Shown one piece after another: positions 24,183-31,158 of a stretch of 35,353 nt of DNA. The notes below the pieces were generated by a model. It did no database searches. It saw nothing but the letters and a program-made list of their open reading frames with translations, and was not told the DNA's origin. The stretch is from a virus. The stretch covers positions 1 through 35,353 of the IMG/VR virus record IMGVR_UViG_3300042465_000910; one strand, given 5' to 3'. The translations under genes and the position numbers were made by a program. Position 1 is the stretch's first letter. The number at the start of each line of letters is the position of its first letter.

Positions 24183-26356
24183 TAACGCCTGCCGTCATTA
24201 CGAATATCAATCCGCGGACTACCTAACTGCCATGCCACGCCCAATGAATCTGACTCAATCCTAAAGGCAAGCTGACGACCCCGTAGGCGGGTATAGACTT
24301 GCCCAGTAAACTCTTGAACGTTATATGTAGGGGCGGTAGAAAAGTTATCTCCACTGATTACCTCTGGGTTATCTGCCGCGCCATAGGGCGCTCCAGAGTT
24401 TTGACGGGGTTTAACCCGCATCGTAACGTATGGGTTATTAACGTTTGAGCCGTTAAAGTTAACGTCAGGCAGGATACGCCACACAAAGCCAAAGTTATGC
24501 CCATCCCCAATATCAAAGTCCGAAGACTGAACATAGGAATTAATTGGCACAGGGGCTATACCCGATACATCATCTACAGCAGCCTCGTGGAACAACATCC
24601 GACTATTGTAGTCAGCAGCCATTGGGTATTGGCGTAAACCAGAGTCTAGCCAAGCCGTTCTAGCCATAGTGCCGTAGTACCAAGAGCGTTCTAAATAGTT
24701 GTAAATCACGTACTTATTAATGTCGTTTGAGCCTTGTGAACAGTAGAACCACCATATTTCGTTGTAGCTTTCGTTACCGCCGCAGAATACTTGGAAGGCT
24801 TGTTCTTTATTAATATCTTCAAAGGTGTACTGCCAAAGCGAGCAAGGTAGGGTTTCTACTCGGCCTGAGTACATGTAGAACTTATCAACACCCATCCAAT
24901 ACGTTACGTTATTTACCGTAATCATAGAGTTTGGAGACATAACGGATATGTTATCCATGAGAATTTGGAAACCCCAAACATAGGGAGGTCCTAGGTATTG
25001 CATGGAGTAAATAGCAGCGTCTGTCCATACCAAGATTTCTTGACGGGTATTACGAGCGCCCATAATAAATGAACCACTAGACAGCCTAAACTCGCCTGAT
25101 TGATTTGTTACTGCTGGCACCCATTCATAGGGGTTTTCTTGGTCTGACCAACGCGCCAACATTGGGTCAAAAGTAGTACTTGCTGTATTTGGATCATATG
25201 GATTAGCACCAAAACAGATGACAAATCGCTGAATAGCCGAAGCTACAATCTGCAAAGTTTGATTAGGAACCCGTGTGCCGTCAAACCCAGCAGCGGTAGA
25301 TAAAGTAGATAGTGGTTGAGCACGGGTTTGAGTGCCAAGCGCAGCCTCCCAGTAGAAAACAGAACCCCCACGAGGGGCAATTAGCAAATCTTGCCCAAAA
25401 TTATCATTAGTCCAAAGCCGTAACTGCTGCCCAATACCTGACGTAAATCCTTCACCCCAACCATGAGTACCTGTTTCAGTATAGGCAATGACGTTACCGC
25501 CCCCTGTTACAGAAGCATTAGCATTAATTTGAACCGTGATGGAATATGCGTTGGCGTTAACAACTGAAGGGTAAAACAAAGTATTTAAAAGCACTGCTGA
25601 AACGCCGCCTGTTGCCGTAGCGTTAGCAAAAATAACTGCTTGTCCATTAGCTAAATTGTGTGCTGTTTGAGTTACTACGACAGAATTACTGCCGTTAGTT
25701 GTAGTAAAAGGATCAGTTAAGCTAGTTGTTATGCCTGTAACAGGCCAAGGACCTGCACCCCACCCCGTACCTATGGTGTAGGTATTTAACCCTGTTGGTT
25801 GTTGGTAAGCAATATCAGTAGCCGATCCCCCGCCAGTTGCAGAAAGGTTGGCTGTAACACTCATTGTTACGGTGTACGCTGTAGTGTTAATCCTAGTCGT
25901 AATTGAGTATTCTTGATTTAAAACCGCAGCAGTTATGTTGCTAGTGCTGATTGTGGCTGCATTTGAGATGGTTAAATAATCACCTACGTTTGGCTGGTAG
26001 GAAGAATCAACTACCGTAAGTACGTTTGACCCGCTAGTAATAGTAAACGCATTAGCCACGTTTGCGGAGGTAAACACAACAGGCGTAATGTCATTGTATG
26101 TACCGCCTTGCTCAATGTAGTATTTAACCTCAGTACCAACACCAAGAAAGTTAGAACTGTTTAACGCAACCCAATTCCATAGCGCACGGGCATATCCCAG
26201 AAACTGGGCATTTGCCATCCGAGTCCAGCCACCAATCTTTTCAGGAAAACCAGAACGAAAGCGCACCTTGTCACAGTCGAAGTAACCACCCTCGTTGGAG
26301 TAGTCAGTGCCTTCTCGGTTAATTCCTGGACGAAACTGTAACTTCTGTAACGGCAT
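24182..26356 (-). CDS. Tail/DNA-stabilisation structural protein, P22 gp10-like
   Basis: A 724-residue protein. The start MPLQKLQFRPGINREGTDYSNEGGYFDCDKVRFRSG and following PEKIGGW match the opening of a widespread podovirus structural family annotated as tail or packaged-DNA stabilisation protein. Residues ~90-300 hold an inserted, beta-rich, Thr/Asn/Ser-rich stretch with repeated TANAFTITSGSN-like and TTNGSNSVVV-like units. The second half (WTDAAIYSMQYLG, MGVDKFYMYSGRVETLPC) is the expected beta-propeller-like body. AGGG upstream; 5 bases separate it from the endolysin gene. Likely forms part of the tail nozzle that plugs the portal. Confidence 0.8.
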   Translation of the reverse strand: MPLQKLQFRPGINREGTDYSNEGGYFDCDKVRFRSGFPEKIGGWTRMANAQFLGYARALWNWVALNSSNFLGVGTEVKYYIEQGGTYNDITPVVFTSANVANAFTITSGSNVLTVVDSSYQPNVGDYLTISNAATISTSNITAAVLNQEYSITTRINTTAYTVTMSVTANLSATGGGSATDIAYQQPTGLNTYTIGTGWGAGPWPVTGITTSLTDPFTTTNGSNSVVVTQTAHNLANGQAVIFANATATGGVSAVLLNTLFYPSVVNANAYSITVQINANASVTGGGNVIAYTETGTHGWGEGFTSGIGQQLRLWTNDNFGQDLLIAPRGGSVFYWEAALGTQTRAQPLSTLSTAAGFDGTRVPNQTLQIVASAIQRFVICFGANPYDPNTASTTFDPMLARWSDQENPYEWVPAVTNQSGEFRLSSGSFIMGARNTRQEILVWTDAAIYSMQYLGPPYVWGFQILMDNISVMSPNSMITVNNVTYWMGVDKFYMYSGRVETLPCSLWQYTFEDINKEQAFQVFCGGNESYNEIWWFYCSQGSNDINKYVIYNYLERSWYYGTMARTAWLDSGLRQYPMAADYNSRMLFHEAAVDDVSGIAPVPINSYVQSSDFDIGDGHNFGFVWRILPDVNFNGSNVNNPYVTMRVKPRQNSGAPYGAADNPEVISGDNFSTAPTYNVQEFTGQVYTRLRGRQLAFRIESDSLGVAWQLGSPRIDIRNDGRR

Positions 26357-26361
26357 GGGGT

Positions 26362-26880
26362 TTACCCTAACATTTTGAGTGCTTCTTCTTTGACCTCGGC
26401 AACGCGCCTTGACCAGCCCTTACCGAAAGTTTCAAAGGTCTTAAGTGATTGTAAGAACTCTAGCCGTTTAGCGCAATACAGTTCTACTAGTCTAGCTGGG
26501 TCTTCCTCGGCTTTTTCTACGGCAGCCATAGTAGCAGGCCCAAAACCACCATCAACAGTAACACCAACACACGACTGCAAAAACTTAATGGCTCGCCCTG
26601 GGCCCGAATTAACAGCGACGTCAAAAACGCAGTAGTCAACACCATCCACAAGCTCATCAGCTCGGCAAGCATCCCAGTACTTCCTTTTATAAAGTGGTGC
26701 AACGGTTTCAGGGGTAAGCGCCCGCATCTGTTTCTCGTCAACCTCGTGACCTACCCATTCTTCCCATACCCGCTGCGTAACTCCTAAATTAGTGCGTCCT
26801 CCAGGATCTTTTTCGTGGTGAACGTAGCCTCCCTCGTGGGCAAGCATCTTCTTTAGGCACAGTTCAAAATTACTTTGCAT
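26362..26880 (-). CDS. Endolysin, GH108-type N-acetylmuramidase
   Basis: A 172-residue lysis enzyme of the glycosyl hydrolase 108 family. The catalytic loop LAHEGGYVHHEKDPGGRTNLGVTQ has E16 in HEGGY, and a C-terminal peptidoglycan-binding domain is visible in VNSGPGRAIKFLQSCVGVTVDGGFGPATMAAV. There is no signal peptide, so it needs the holin to reach the wall; the holin gene lies just before it and overlaps by 11 bases. It degrades host peptidoglycan at the end of infection. Length is typical for the family. Confidence 0.93.
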   Translation of the reverse strand: MQSNFELCLKKMLAHEGGYVHHEKDPGGRTNLGVTQRVWEEWVGHEVDEKQMRALTPETVAPLYKRKYWDACRADELVDGVDYCVFDVAVNSGPGRAIKFLQSCVGVTVDGGFGPATMAAVEKAEEDPARLVELYCAKRLEFLQSLKTFETFGKGWSRRVAEVKEEALKMLG

Positions 26881-27301
26881 CTTTTAGCTCCGCCTCGGCT
26901 ATTTTTTCTTTTGCCTTCATGTCCATAATCTTTTCAAGGGTGCGTCCGCCAAAGTAGAACGACATAATTAGCATACCCCACTGCCCAAGCAGTTCTACGT
27001 AATTATTATTAACTTCAACATCGGCTGCACTCATACCTGCAAAGGCGGTGTACACAACCAGAATAAAGATTAGAGTCATGGGGCGAATGTTCTTGGATAA
27101 CCAGCTATCACTAGCCATATCCGCTTGCGCCCGTTTGGTGACTTCTTGCGATTCTGCGGTATCAGCTTGTATTTCAGCTAGTTTGCCGTCTTGTGCAAGT
27201 TTGGCTAGTTCTAACTGGGCTTGTGCTTTAGCAGCTGGGTCAGGAATTAGCTTGTCAATCAGCTTCATTCCAACGCCAACAATGGTGTCTAGTCCTAACA
27301 T
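26870..27301 (-). CDS. Holin, 3TM family (GTA-type)
   Basis: A 143-residue membrane protein with an amphipathic N-terminus (IVGVGMKLIDKLIPDP), a Gln/Ala/Lys-rich helix, the hallmark SWLSKNIRPMTLIFILVVYTAF and a second hydrophobic segment WGMLIMSFYFGGRTLEKI, ending in a charged tail KAKEKIAEAELKDAK. This order is that of the 3TM holins first noted in gene transfer agents. It makes the inner membrane lesion that releases the endolysin. It overlaps the endolysin by 11 bases and the upstream gene by one, placing three lysis-related genes in a row. Confidence 0.9.
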   Translation of the reverse strand: MLGLDTIVGVGMKLIDKLIPDPAAKAQAQLELAKLAQDGKLAEIQADTAESQEVTKRAQADMASDSWLSKNIRPMTLIFILVVYTAFAGMSAADVEVNNNYVELLGQWGMLIMSFYFGGRTLEKIMDMKAKEKIAEAELKDAK

Positions 27302-27912
27302 TATTTTTTCCTCGATAACATAGTTGCTGCAATAAAAAGCATTGCTTTTGTTTGTTCTAAATCTGCTGGTTGTTTTTCCCAGCCAACCGTAATCTGCCCT
27401 ACAAATTTACTAGGATCAGGCGGCACACTAATTCTGCAACCATACCGCATTCCCTTTTCTAAATACCACAATCCAATTTCTGACTGGGCCGTTTTGTATT
27501 CACCACACGGTATATTGCCAGCCATTAAAGCTACTACATCTTGGTTATTTGCTTGATTACTTGTAAACAACCCTACATCTAAACCATCGTTTGTTTTATC
27601 CCGACCGTTCGTTGTGTAAGCACGGTACTGTATTCGAGTGGCAAGCAACGGATTAACATTAAATATTGTTACTACAGTTGCATCAGTCGTTTTAAACAAA
27701 TGAACTGCTACTTCGTCAACTCTGTCTTTGTTAATACTAGGTAGCTTTTGGCTTTCCTTGTACGTACCAACAATTAACTCTCGGTGGTCATAAATAATGT
27801 ATCCCGTAAATGCAAAAACCGCCATTAAAACAATGGCAAACAACTTAAACGGTGAGTCTACATACGCTAATACTTTAGTCAGCGTATCGTCTGCATTTAA
27901 CTTTCCAGCCAT
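27301..27912 (-). CDS. Membrane-anchored protein of unknown function, next to holin
   Basis: A 203-residue protein with one N-terminal membrane helix (FKLFAIVLMAVFAFTGYIIY near residues 22-41) and a periplasmic domain of about 160 residues containing two cysteines (IPCGEYK and RYGCRIS). The start at the MAGKLNADD Met is preferred to an upstream in-frame Met at 27951, which would overlap the zinc-ribbon gene. Stop shares one base with the holin ATG (TAATG). Its spot beside holin and endolysin makes a lysis accessory such as a spanin or antiholin possible, but there is no coiled coil or lipobox, so this is a guess. Confidence 0.75.
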   Translation of the reverse strand: MAGKLNADDTLTKVLAYVDSPFKLFAIVLMAVFAFTGYIIYDHRELIVGTYKESQKLPSINKDRVDEVAVHLFKTTDATVVTIFNVNPLLATRIQYRAYTTNGRDKTNDGLDVGLFTSNQANNQDVVALMAGNIPCGEYKTAQSEIGLWYLEKGMRYGCRISVPPDPSKFVGQITVGWEKQPADLEQTKAMLFIAATMLSRKK

Positions 27913-27916
27913 AACA

Positions 27917-28126
27917 TTACAACGTCTGACCACCAGATGATAAGTTAGCAACTACGATAGCTACATGCTGTTCAGGATTTGATAGGTCAAACCCACAGTC
28001 ACCGCATACTTTCATAGCCAGTTCGGTTTCGTCTACATCACGCCCGCAGTTAGGGCAGTAAATTTCAACGGTATGGCGTGGTTTAAATTCGCCACCTTCC
28101 ATTGAGTCTTGGATTGTTTTAATCAT
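27917..28126 (-). CDS. Small zinc-ribbon protein, 69 aa
   Basis: The start is the Met at 28126, which has AAAGGAATCAGC in front of it and overlaps the upstream stop (ATGA). It carries two CxxC pairs (EIYCPNCGRD and VCGDCGFDLS), a classical zinc ribbon, then a short hydrophobic C-terminus EQHVAIVVANLSSGG. Small zinc ribbons occur in phages as DNA or RNA polymerase-binding modulators, but here the location among late genes gives no clear partner. Confidence 0.75.
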   Translation of the reverse strand: MIKTIQDSMEGGEFKPRHTVEIYCPNCGRDVDETELAMKVCGDCGFDLSNPEQHVAIVVANLSSGGQTL

Positions 28127-28302
28127 GCTGATTCCTTTTGTTCTTCTTTTTCCGTTTGAACTGGCATCCATTTACCCATGTAGCCCATTGCAGAGTTTAT
28201 ATATCTAACCTGCATTTCGATTGTTCCGTCTGTTTTTTGTAAATGACGAAATTCAGGTGTAGAACCTGGATAGATTCGACCTTTGGCGTATTCAGTTTTC
28301 AT
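28123..28302 (-). CDS. Short conserved phage protein, 59 aa
   Basis: A gene missed by a 60-residue cut-off. It overlaps its upstream neighbour by 1 base (TAATG) and its downstream neighbour by 4 (ATGA). The protein has AKGRIYPGSTPEFRHL, MQVRYINSAMGYMGKWMPV, and a Glu/Lys tail. The compact GKWMPV ending pattern looks like a small family in environmental phages. Function unknown. The overlap at both ends and consistent codon use make it a likely real gene. Confidence 0.65.
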   Translation of the reverse strand: MKTEYAKGRIYPGSTPEFRHLQKTDGTIEMQVRYINSAMGYMGKWMPVQTEKEEQKESA

Positions 28303-28550
28303 TATTTAGGTTGAGTTGGTGTCGGCTCAAAATTAATCGTTGGCTGGATTGGTGCTACATAAGGCGCAACAGTACCAAAATCACCTGCGGCGGCACTATT
28401 AAACAAATCAACTCCCCAAGGTTCAATATCCCAAGGAACGGCAGTAAAAGGCATTTCTTCTTGAAATTCTTGCCATTTAACAATTAAATAAATTGAAGTT
28501 TGTTCCTCATTATTCCAAATTGGGTTTTTAGCGTATTCTAGTGTAAACAT
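28302..28550 (-). CDS. Small protein downstream of the fibre genes, 82 aa
   Basis: The sequence FTLEYAKNPIWNNEEQTSIYLIVKWQEFQEEMPFTAVPWDIEPWGVDLFN followed by a Pro/Thr-rich tail is typical of a small protein found beside tail fibre genes in many phages. It is cytoplasmic and acidic. A role as a fibre assembly helper (chaperone) is possible from its position right after a fibre gene, but no direct sign of that is seen. Confidence 0.65.
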   Translation of the reverse strand: MFTLEYAKNPIWNNEEQTSIYLIVKWQEFQEEMPFTAVPWDIEPWGVDLFNSAAAGDFGTVAPYVAPIQPTINFEPTPTQPK

Positions 28551-28563
28551 TATTTTTCCTTAA

Positions 28564-28980
28564 TTAAGATACTCTGCAAGCAATAGCAAAATGATTCCCG
28601 CCATTTACATGTCCCATCCATTTCCATGTGCCAGAAACGCCAGATGTGATTAAATTCCAACCTACAGATTGGTCATTTCCTTGATTTGTTCCTGTACTGT
28701 CTACTGTTAACATACCTAGCATTAGCTGATTTGTTCCTGTGCCAATAGCATAGTTACTGCCATAACCACCAGAAGAACTGGGTCGCAGATTAACAAATGC
28801 ATAACTTCCTACGGTATTTTGAGTCGGGCATGCAACAGTCAAAGTACCAGTAGTAGTAATTGTTCCACCTGACAAACCGTTACCTGTAGCAACTGAGGTA
28901 ACAGCACTTGCTAATCCAGCTGTGCTTTGGGTAGTTGAATCGTTAAATGTTATAGATGTAGAGCCTACTGTAATTGGCAT
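28564..28980 (-). CDS. Short tail fibre protein carrying the shared tip domain
   Basis: A 138-residue fibre-type protein: N-terminal MPITVGSTSITFNDSTTQSTAG as trimer-forming strands, a Gly/Thr-rich beta repeat SVATGNGLSGGTITTTGTLTV, then a tip domain (last 85 residues, from QNTVGSYAF). The tip is about 76% identical (65/85 by hand count) to that of the 867-residue fibre, including WKWMG and HFAIA at the end. This suggests a second, shorter receptor-binding or fibre tip protein with the same or related specificity. Good AGGAG-type sequence upstream. Confidence 0.8.
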   Translation of the reverse strand: MPITVGSTSITFNDSTTQSTAGLASAVTSVATGNGLSGGTITTTGTLTVACPTQNTVGSYAFVNLRPSSSGGYGSNYAIGTGTNQLMLGMLTVDSTGTNQGNDQSVGWNLITSGVSGTWKWMGHVNGGNHFAIACRVS

Positions 28981-28994
28981 ATTATTCTCCTAAA

Positions 28995-29750
28995 TTAAAC
29001 GCTGCCGCCAGTTTGCAGTTGTCCAGCTAAAGTTAAACTGCCAGTTGAACTCATTACTGCTATATTAGAACCACCATATTGAAATACAAGGGCCCCACCA
29101 ACTTCTTGAACCGTAAAATTAGTTGTCACGATAGAGTTTGCAGTAAATGTTGGTACGGCATATGTCTGATCACCTCTTAAAAACGTGCTAGAGTTAGCTG
29201 TTCCAGAGCCAAGACGGGCTGTAGCCACAGTGCCAGAAGTGATATTTGATGCGTTCATTGCACCAACAACTGTAGTAAAAGTACCAGTAGTTGCATTAAC
29301 AGCCGTTGCAGTTACTGTGCCGTTAACAGTAAAGTCACCAGTTGTACCAGACAATCCATTAACAAAATTAGTGCCGTCACAATAAACAAGACATGTTGCA
29401 CCATTAGGTATGTTTACCCCTGTGCCAGAAGCACCAATAACCCGAATCGCAAAGCCACCTGTAGTGTTATTAGCAATAGTGTAGAGTTTTTCTTGAACTG
29501 GCGGAATTAAGTCTCTAACCGCATTGTTGGTTCCAGTAACTACCAAAACCGCATTACGGGCTTCGTCTGATACACCATTAAAGCTAGTTAGCGTGTAATT
29601 AGCGTCAGTCATTGTGATTGAAACAACGCCAGTAATCGCCTGTTCAACCAGAGTGCCTAAGTTTGTATTGGTAGTTTGGCCCCAAAGACCCGATTGGTCC
29701 CCGTCCCCCATCAGGGTTATTTTTAAACTTGGTGAATATGTACTTGCCAT
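28995..29750 (-). CDS. Tail fibre-like protein with fibre repeat motif, 251 aa
   Basis: Starts MASTYSPSLKITLMGDGDQSGLWGQTTNTNLGTLVEQAITG, a typical opening of phage fibre proteins (WGxxTNxNL). The middle has an IANNTTGGFAIRVIGASG segment. The last third repeats the fibre module NASNITSGTVATARLGSG followed by FLRGDQTYA, closely matching the last repeat of the 867-residue fibre. Probably a separate fibre or fibre-base protein that shares a recombining module with the main fibre. No catalytic motif is seen. Confidence 0.8.
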   Translation of the reverse strand: MASTYSPSLKITLMGDGDQSGLWGQTTNTNLGTLVEQAITGVVSITMTDANYTLTSFNGVSDEARNAVLVVTGTNNAVRDLIPPVQEKLYTIANNTTGGFAIRVIGASGTGVNIPNGATCLVYCDGTNFVNGLSGTTGDFTVNGTVTATAVNATTGTFTTVVGAMNASNITSGTVATARLGSGTANSSTFLRGDQTYAVPTFTANSIVTTNFTVQEVGGALVFQYGGSNIAVMSSTGSLTLAGQLQTGGSV

Positions 29751-29759
29751 AATTTATCC

Positions 29760-30599
29760 TTAAGCTGCTACTACTTCTGTCCAATTTGGAGTTTGCGCAG
29801 TATCAACAAGCCCCCAAACATTGACCCTATTTAGTCTAACAACAGTTCTAACACCAGTCAAATTAACATTAGCATTTGCAGCTACTGTTACTGTACCAAC
29901 TACACCAATAGCAGACACACCTGTTACGTTAACATTTGCTCCCGCCGTTGCGGTTACATTACCAAGTAATGTTGGTATACCAAACCCAGTAACATCAATA
30001 ATTTGGTCGGTATTAACGGAAACATCACCAACTACGCCTATAGCCACTACACCTGTTGGGTTAACGACTGCACCGCCAGATATAACTACATTACCAATTG
30101 CGCCAATTGCAGAAACGCCAGTTAAATTAACATCAGCATTAGCTGCTGCAGTTACAGTACCAACAACACCAATAGCCGTTACACTAGTCAAATCAACAAC
30201 GGCTTCGCCTTCTACTGCTACAGTGCCAACAACTCCTACAGCGCTTAATCCTGTTACGTCGTTATCAGTATTAGCCTTAACATCGATATCACCCACTACG
30301 CCTACGGCATTTACACCAGTCAAATCTAGATTGCTATCAGCTTCTACGTTTACTGTACCAACTAAGCACGGTGTATTAATACCAACTAATTCAAGGCTTC
30401 CATCGGCTTCAATTGTTACAGTACCTATTGTACCTACTGCGCTTACGCCTGTTACATCAAGATTCTGATCAGTATTAAAACTAACTGTACCAACTACACC
30501 TACTGCAGATACTCCAGTAAGCTGAACTGAAATACCAAGACTAAGCTCACCAGTATCAGCAAACGGCGCCGCTGCGTAGGGCGAGAAACCAAAGGTCAT
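29760..30599 (-). CDS. Repeat protein with ten 22-residue beta repeats
   Basis: A 279-residue protein. After the N-terminal MTFGFSPYAAAPFADTG, residues 28-247 are ten full repeats of 22 residues on the theme TGVSAVGVVGTVTVEADANLDL. The end VWGLVDTAQTPNWTEVVAA resembles the C-terminal end of other phage fibre-block proteins. Regular short-strand spacing with turn-forming Gly and Asn/Asp is what a beta solenoid or stacked fibre would show. It overlaps the oxygenase gene by 1 base. Expect an elongated virion or tail part. An exact family is not recognised. Confidence 0.75.
   Translation of the reverse strand: MTFGFSPYAAAPFADTGELSLGISVQLTGVSAVGVVGTVSFNTDQNLDVTGVSAVGTIGTVTIEADGSLELVGINTPCLVGTVNVEADSNLDLTGVNAVGVVGDIDVKANTDNDVTGLSAVGVVGTVAVEGEAVVDLTSVTAIGVVGTVTAAANADVNLTGVSAIGAIGNVVISGGAVVNPTGVVAIGVVGDVSVNTDQIIDVTGFGIPTLLGNVTATAGANVNVTGVSAIGVVGTVTVAANANVNLTGVRTVVRLNRVNVWGLVDTAQTPNWTEVVAA
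29859..30518 (-). repeat. Ten degenerate 66-bp tandem repeats
   Basis: DNA repeats of 66 bases encoding the 22-residue units (TGV-AIGVVG core). Copies vary, mostly at silent sites, and three copies carry a changed core (for example GINTPCLVG and GFGIPTLLG), so the array is old rather than newly expanded. Confidence 0.85.
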
Positions 30600-31144
30600 T
30601 ACTTAAACCCCGGTCCATTTAGCCACATAGTTGCACTATATCTAATCCCAGACGTTACAGGAGTTACTTGATGCTCAAGAAACGAAGGAAAAGCTATTAC
30701 TGAACCTTTTTTAAGTTCGGGTTTATAGTCTTGATATAACCGCACAAATAACTCTCCACCCTCATACTCGGCGAGATCAGACATCAATATGATTACTGTA
30801 ACTTTTCGGTCAAACTTTTGAAACCCCAGCGGAAAAGTGTCAATGTGCCATCTGTAGTGTTGACCTACAGCATACTCTGCAAACTGAATGTTTTCATTCC
30901 CAGTGATGTCAAAATCCCATTTACATTCTTTGCTTGCATGCTCACCAAAACTACGCATGTCCGCAGCTAGCCAATGCCCTGGTGGTATAAACCGCACGGT
31001 GGTGTTACGGTGGGAGTTGTTATTAAACGCACCATCCTCCCCCATAGAAGCTGATCTAGCAGGTACGAGCTTAAATTCCCCAATTGCTTTATCACAAAGG
31101 TCTTGGGGGATATTGCCTAGAAACCAGATGGGTTTATGTTGCAC
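30599..31144 (-). CDS. 2-oxoglutarate/Fe(II)-dependent oxygenase, prolyl-hydroxylase-like
   Basis: A 181-residue double-stranded beta helix dioxygenase. The iron site is HYRWHID (H100, D102) and LEHQV (H158), with R168 (GIRYS) ten residues further on as the 2-oxoglutarate carboxylate anchor. Strands EYEGGELFVRL and GSVIAFPSF complete the core. This residue layout is that of prolyl 4-hydroxylase and PKHD-type enzymes. The start is GTG, with AAAGGG upstream. It is directly downstream (14 bases) of the collagen-like fibre gene, which offers a Pro-rich Gly-X-Y substrate. The substrate is not known; alternatives are a host protein or a nucleotide. Confidence 0.88.
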   Translation of the reverse strand: MQHKPIWFLGNIPQDLCDKAIGEFKLVPARSASMGEDGAFNNNSHRNTTVRFIPPGHWLAADMRSFGEHASKECKWDFDITGNENIQFAEYAVGQHYRWHIDTFPLGFQKFDRKVTVIILMSDLAEYEGGELFVRLYQDYKPELKKGSVIAFPSFLEHQVTPVTSGIRYSATMWLNGPGFK

Positions 31145-31158
31145 TTGTGCCCTTTACT

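Noticed and set aside
29821-30468. 215-residue open frame on the plus strand opposite the 22-residue repeat gene
   Set aside because: It is Val/Thr/Pro-rich and regular because it mirrors the repeat DNA; no ribosome site, and the minus-strand frame has conserved fibre-like ends.
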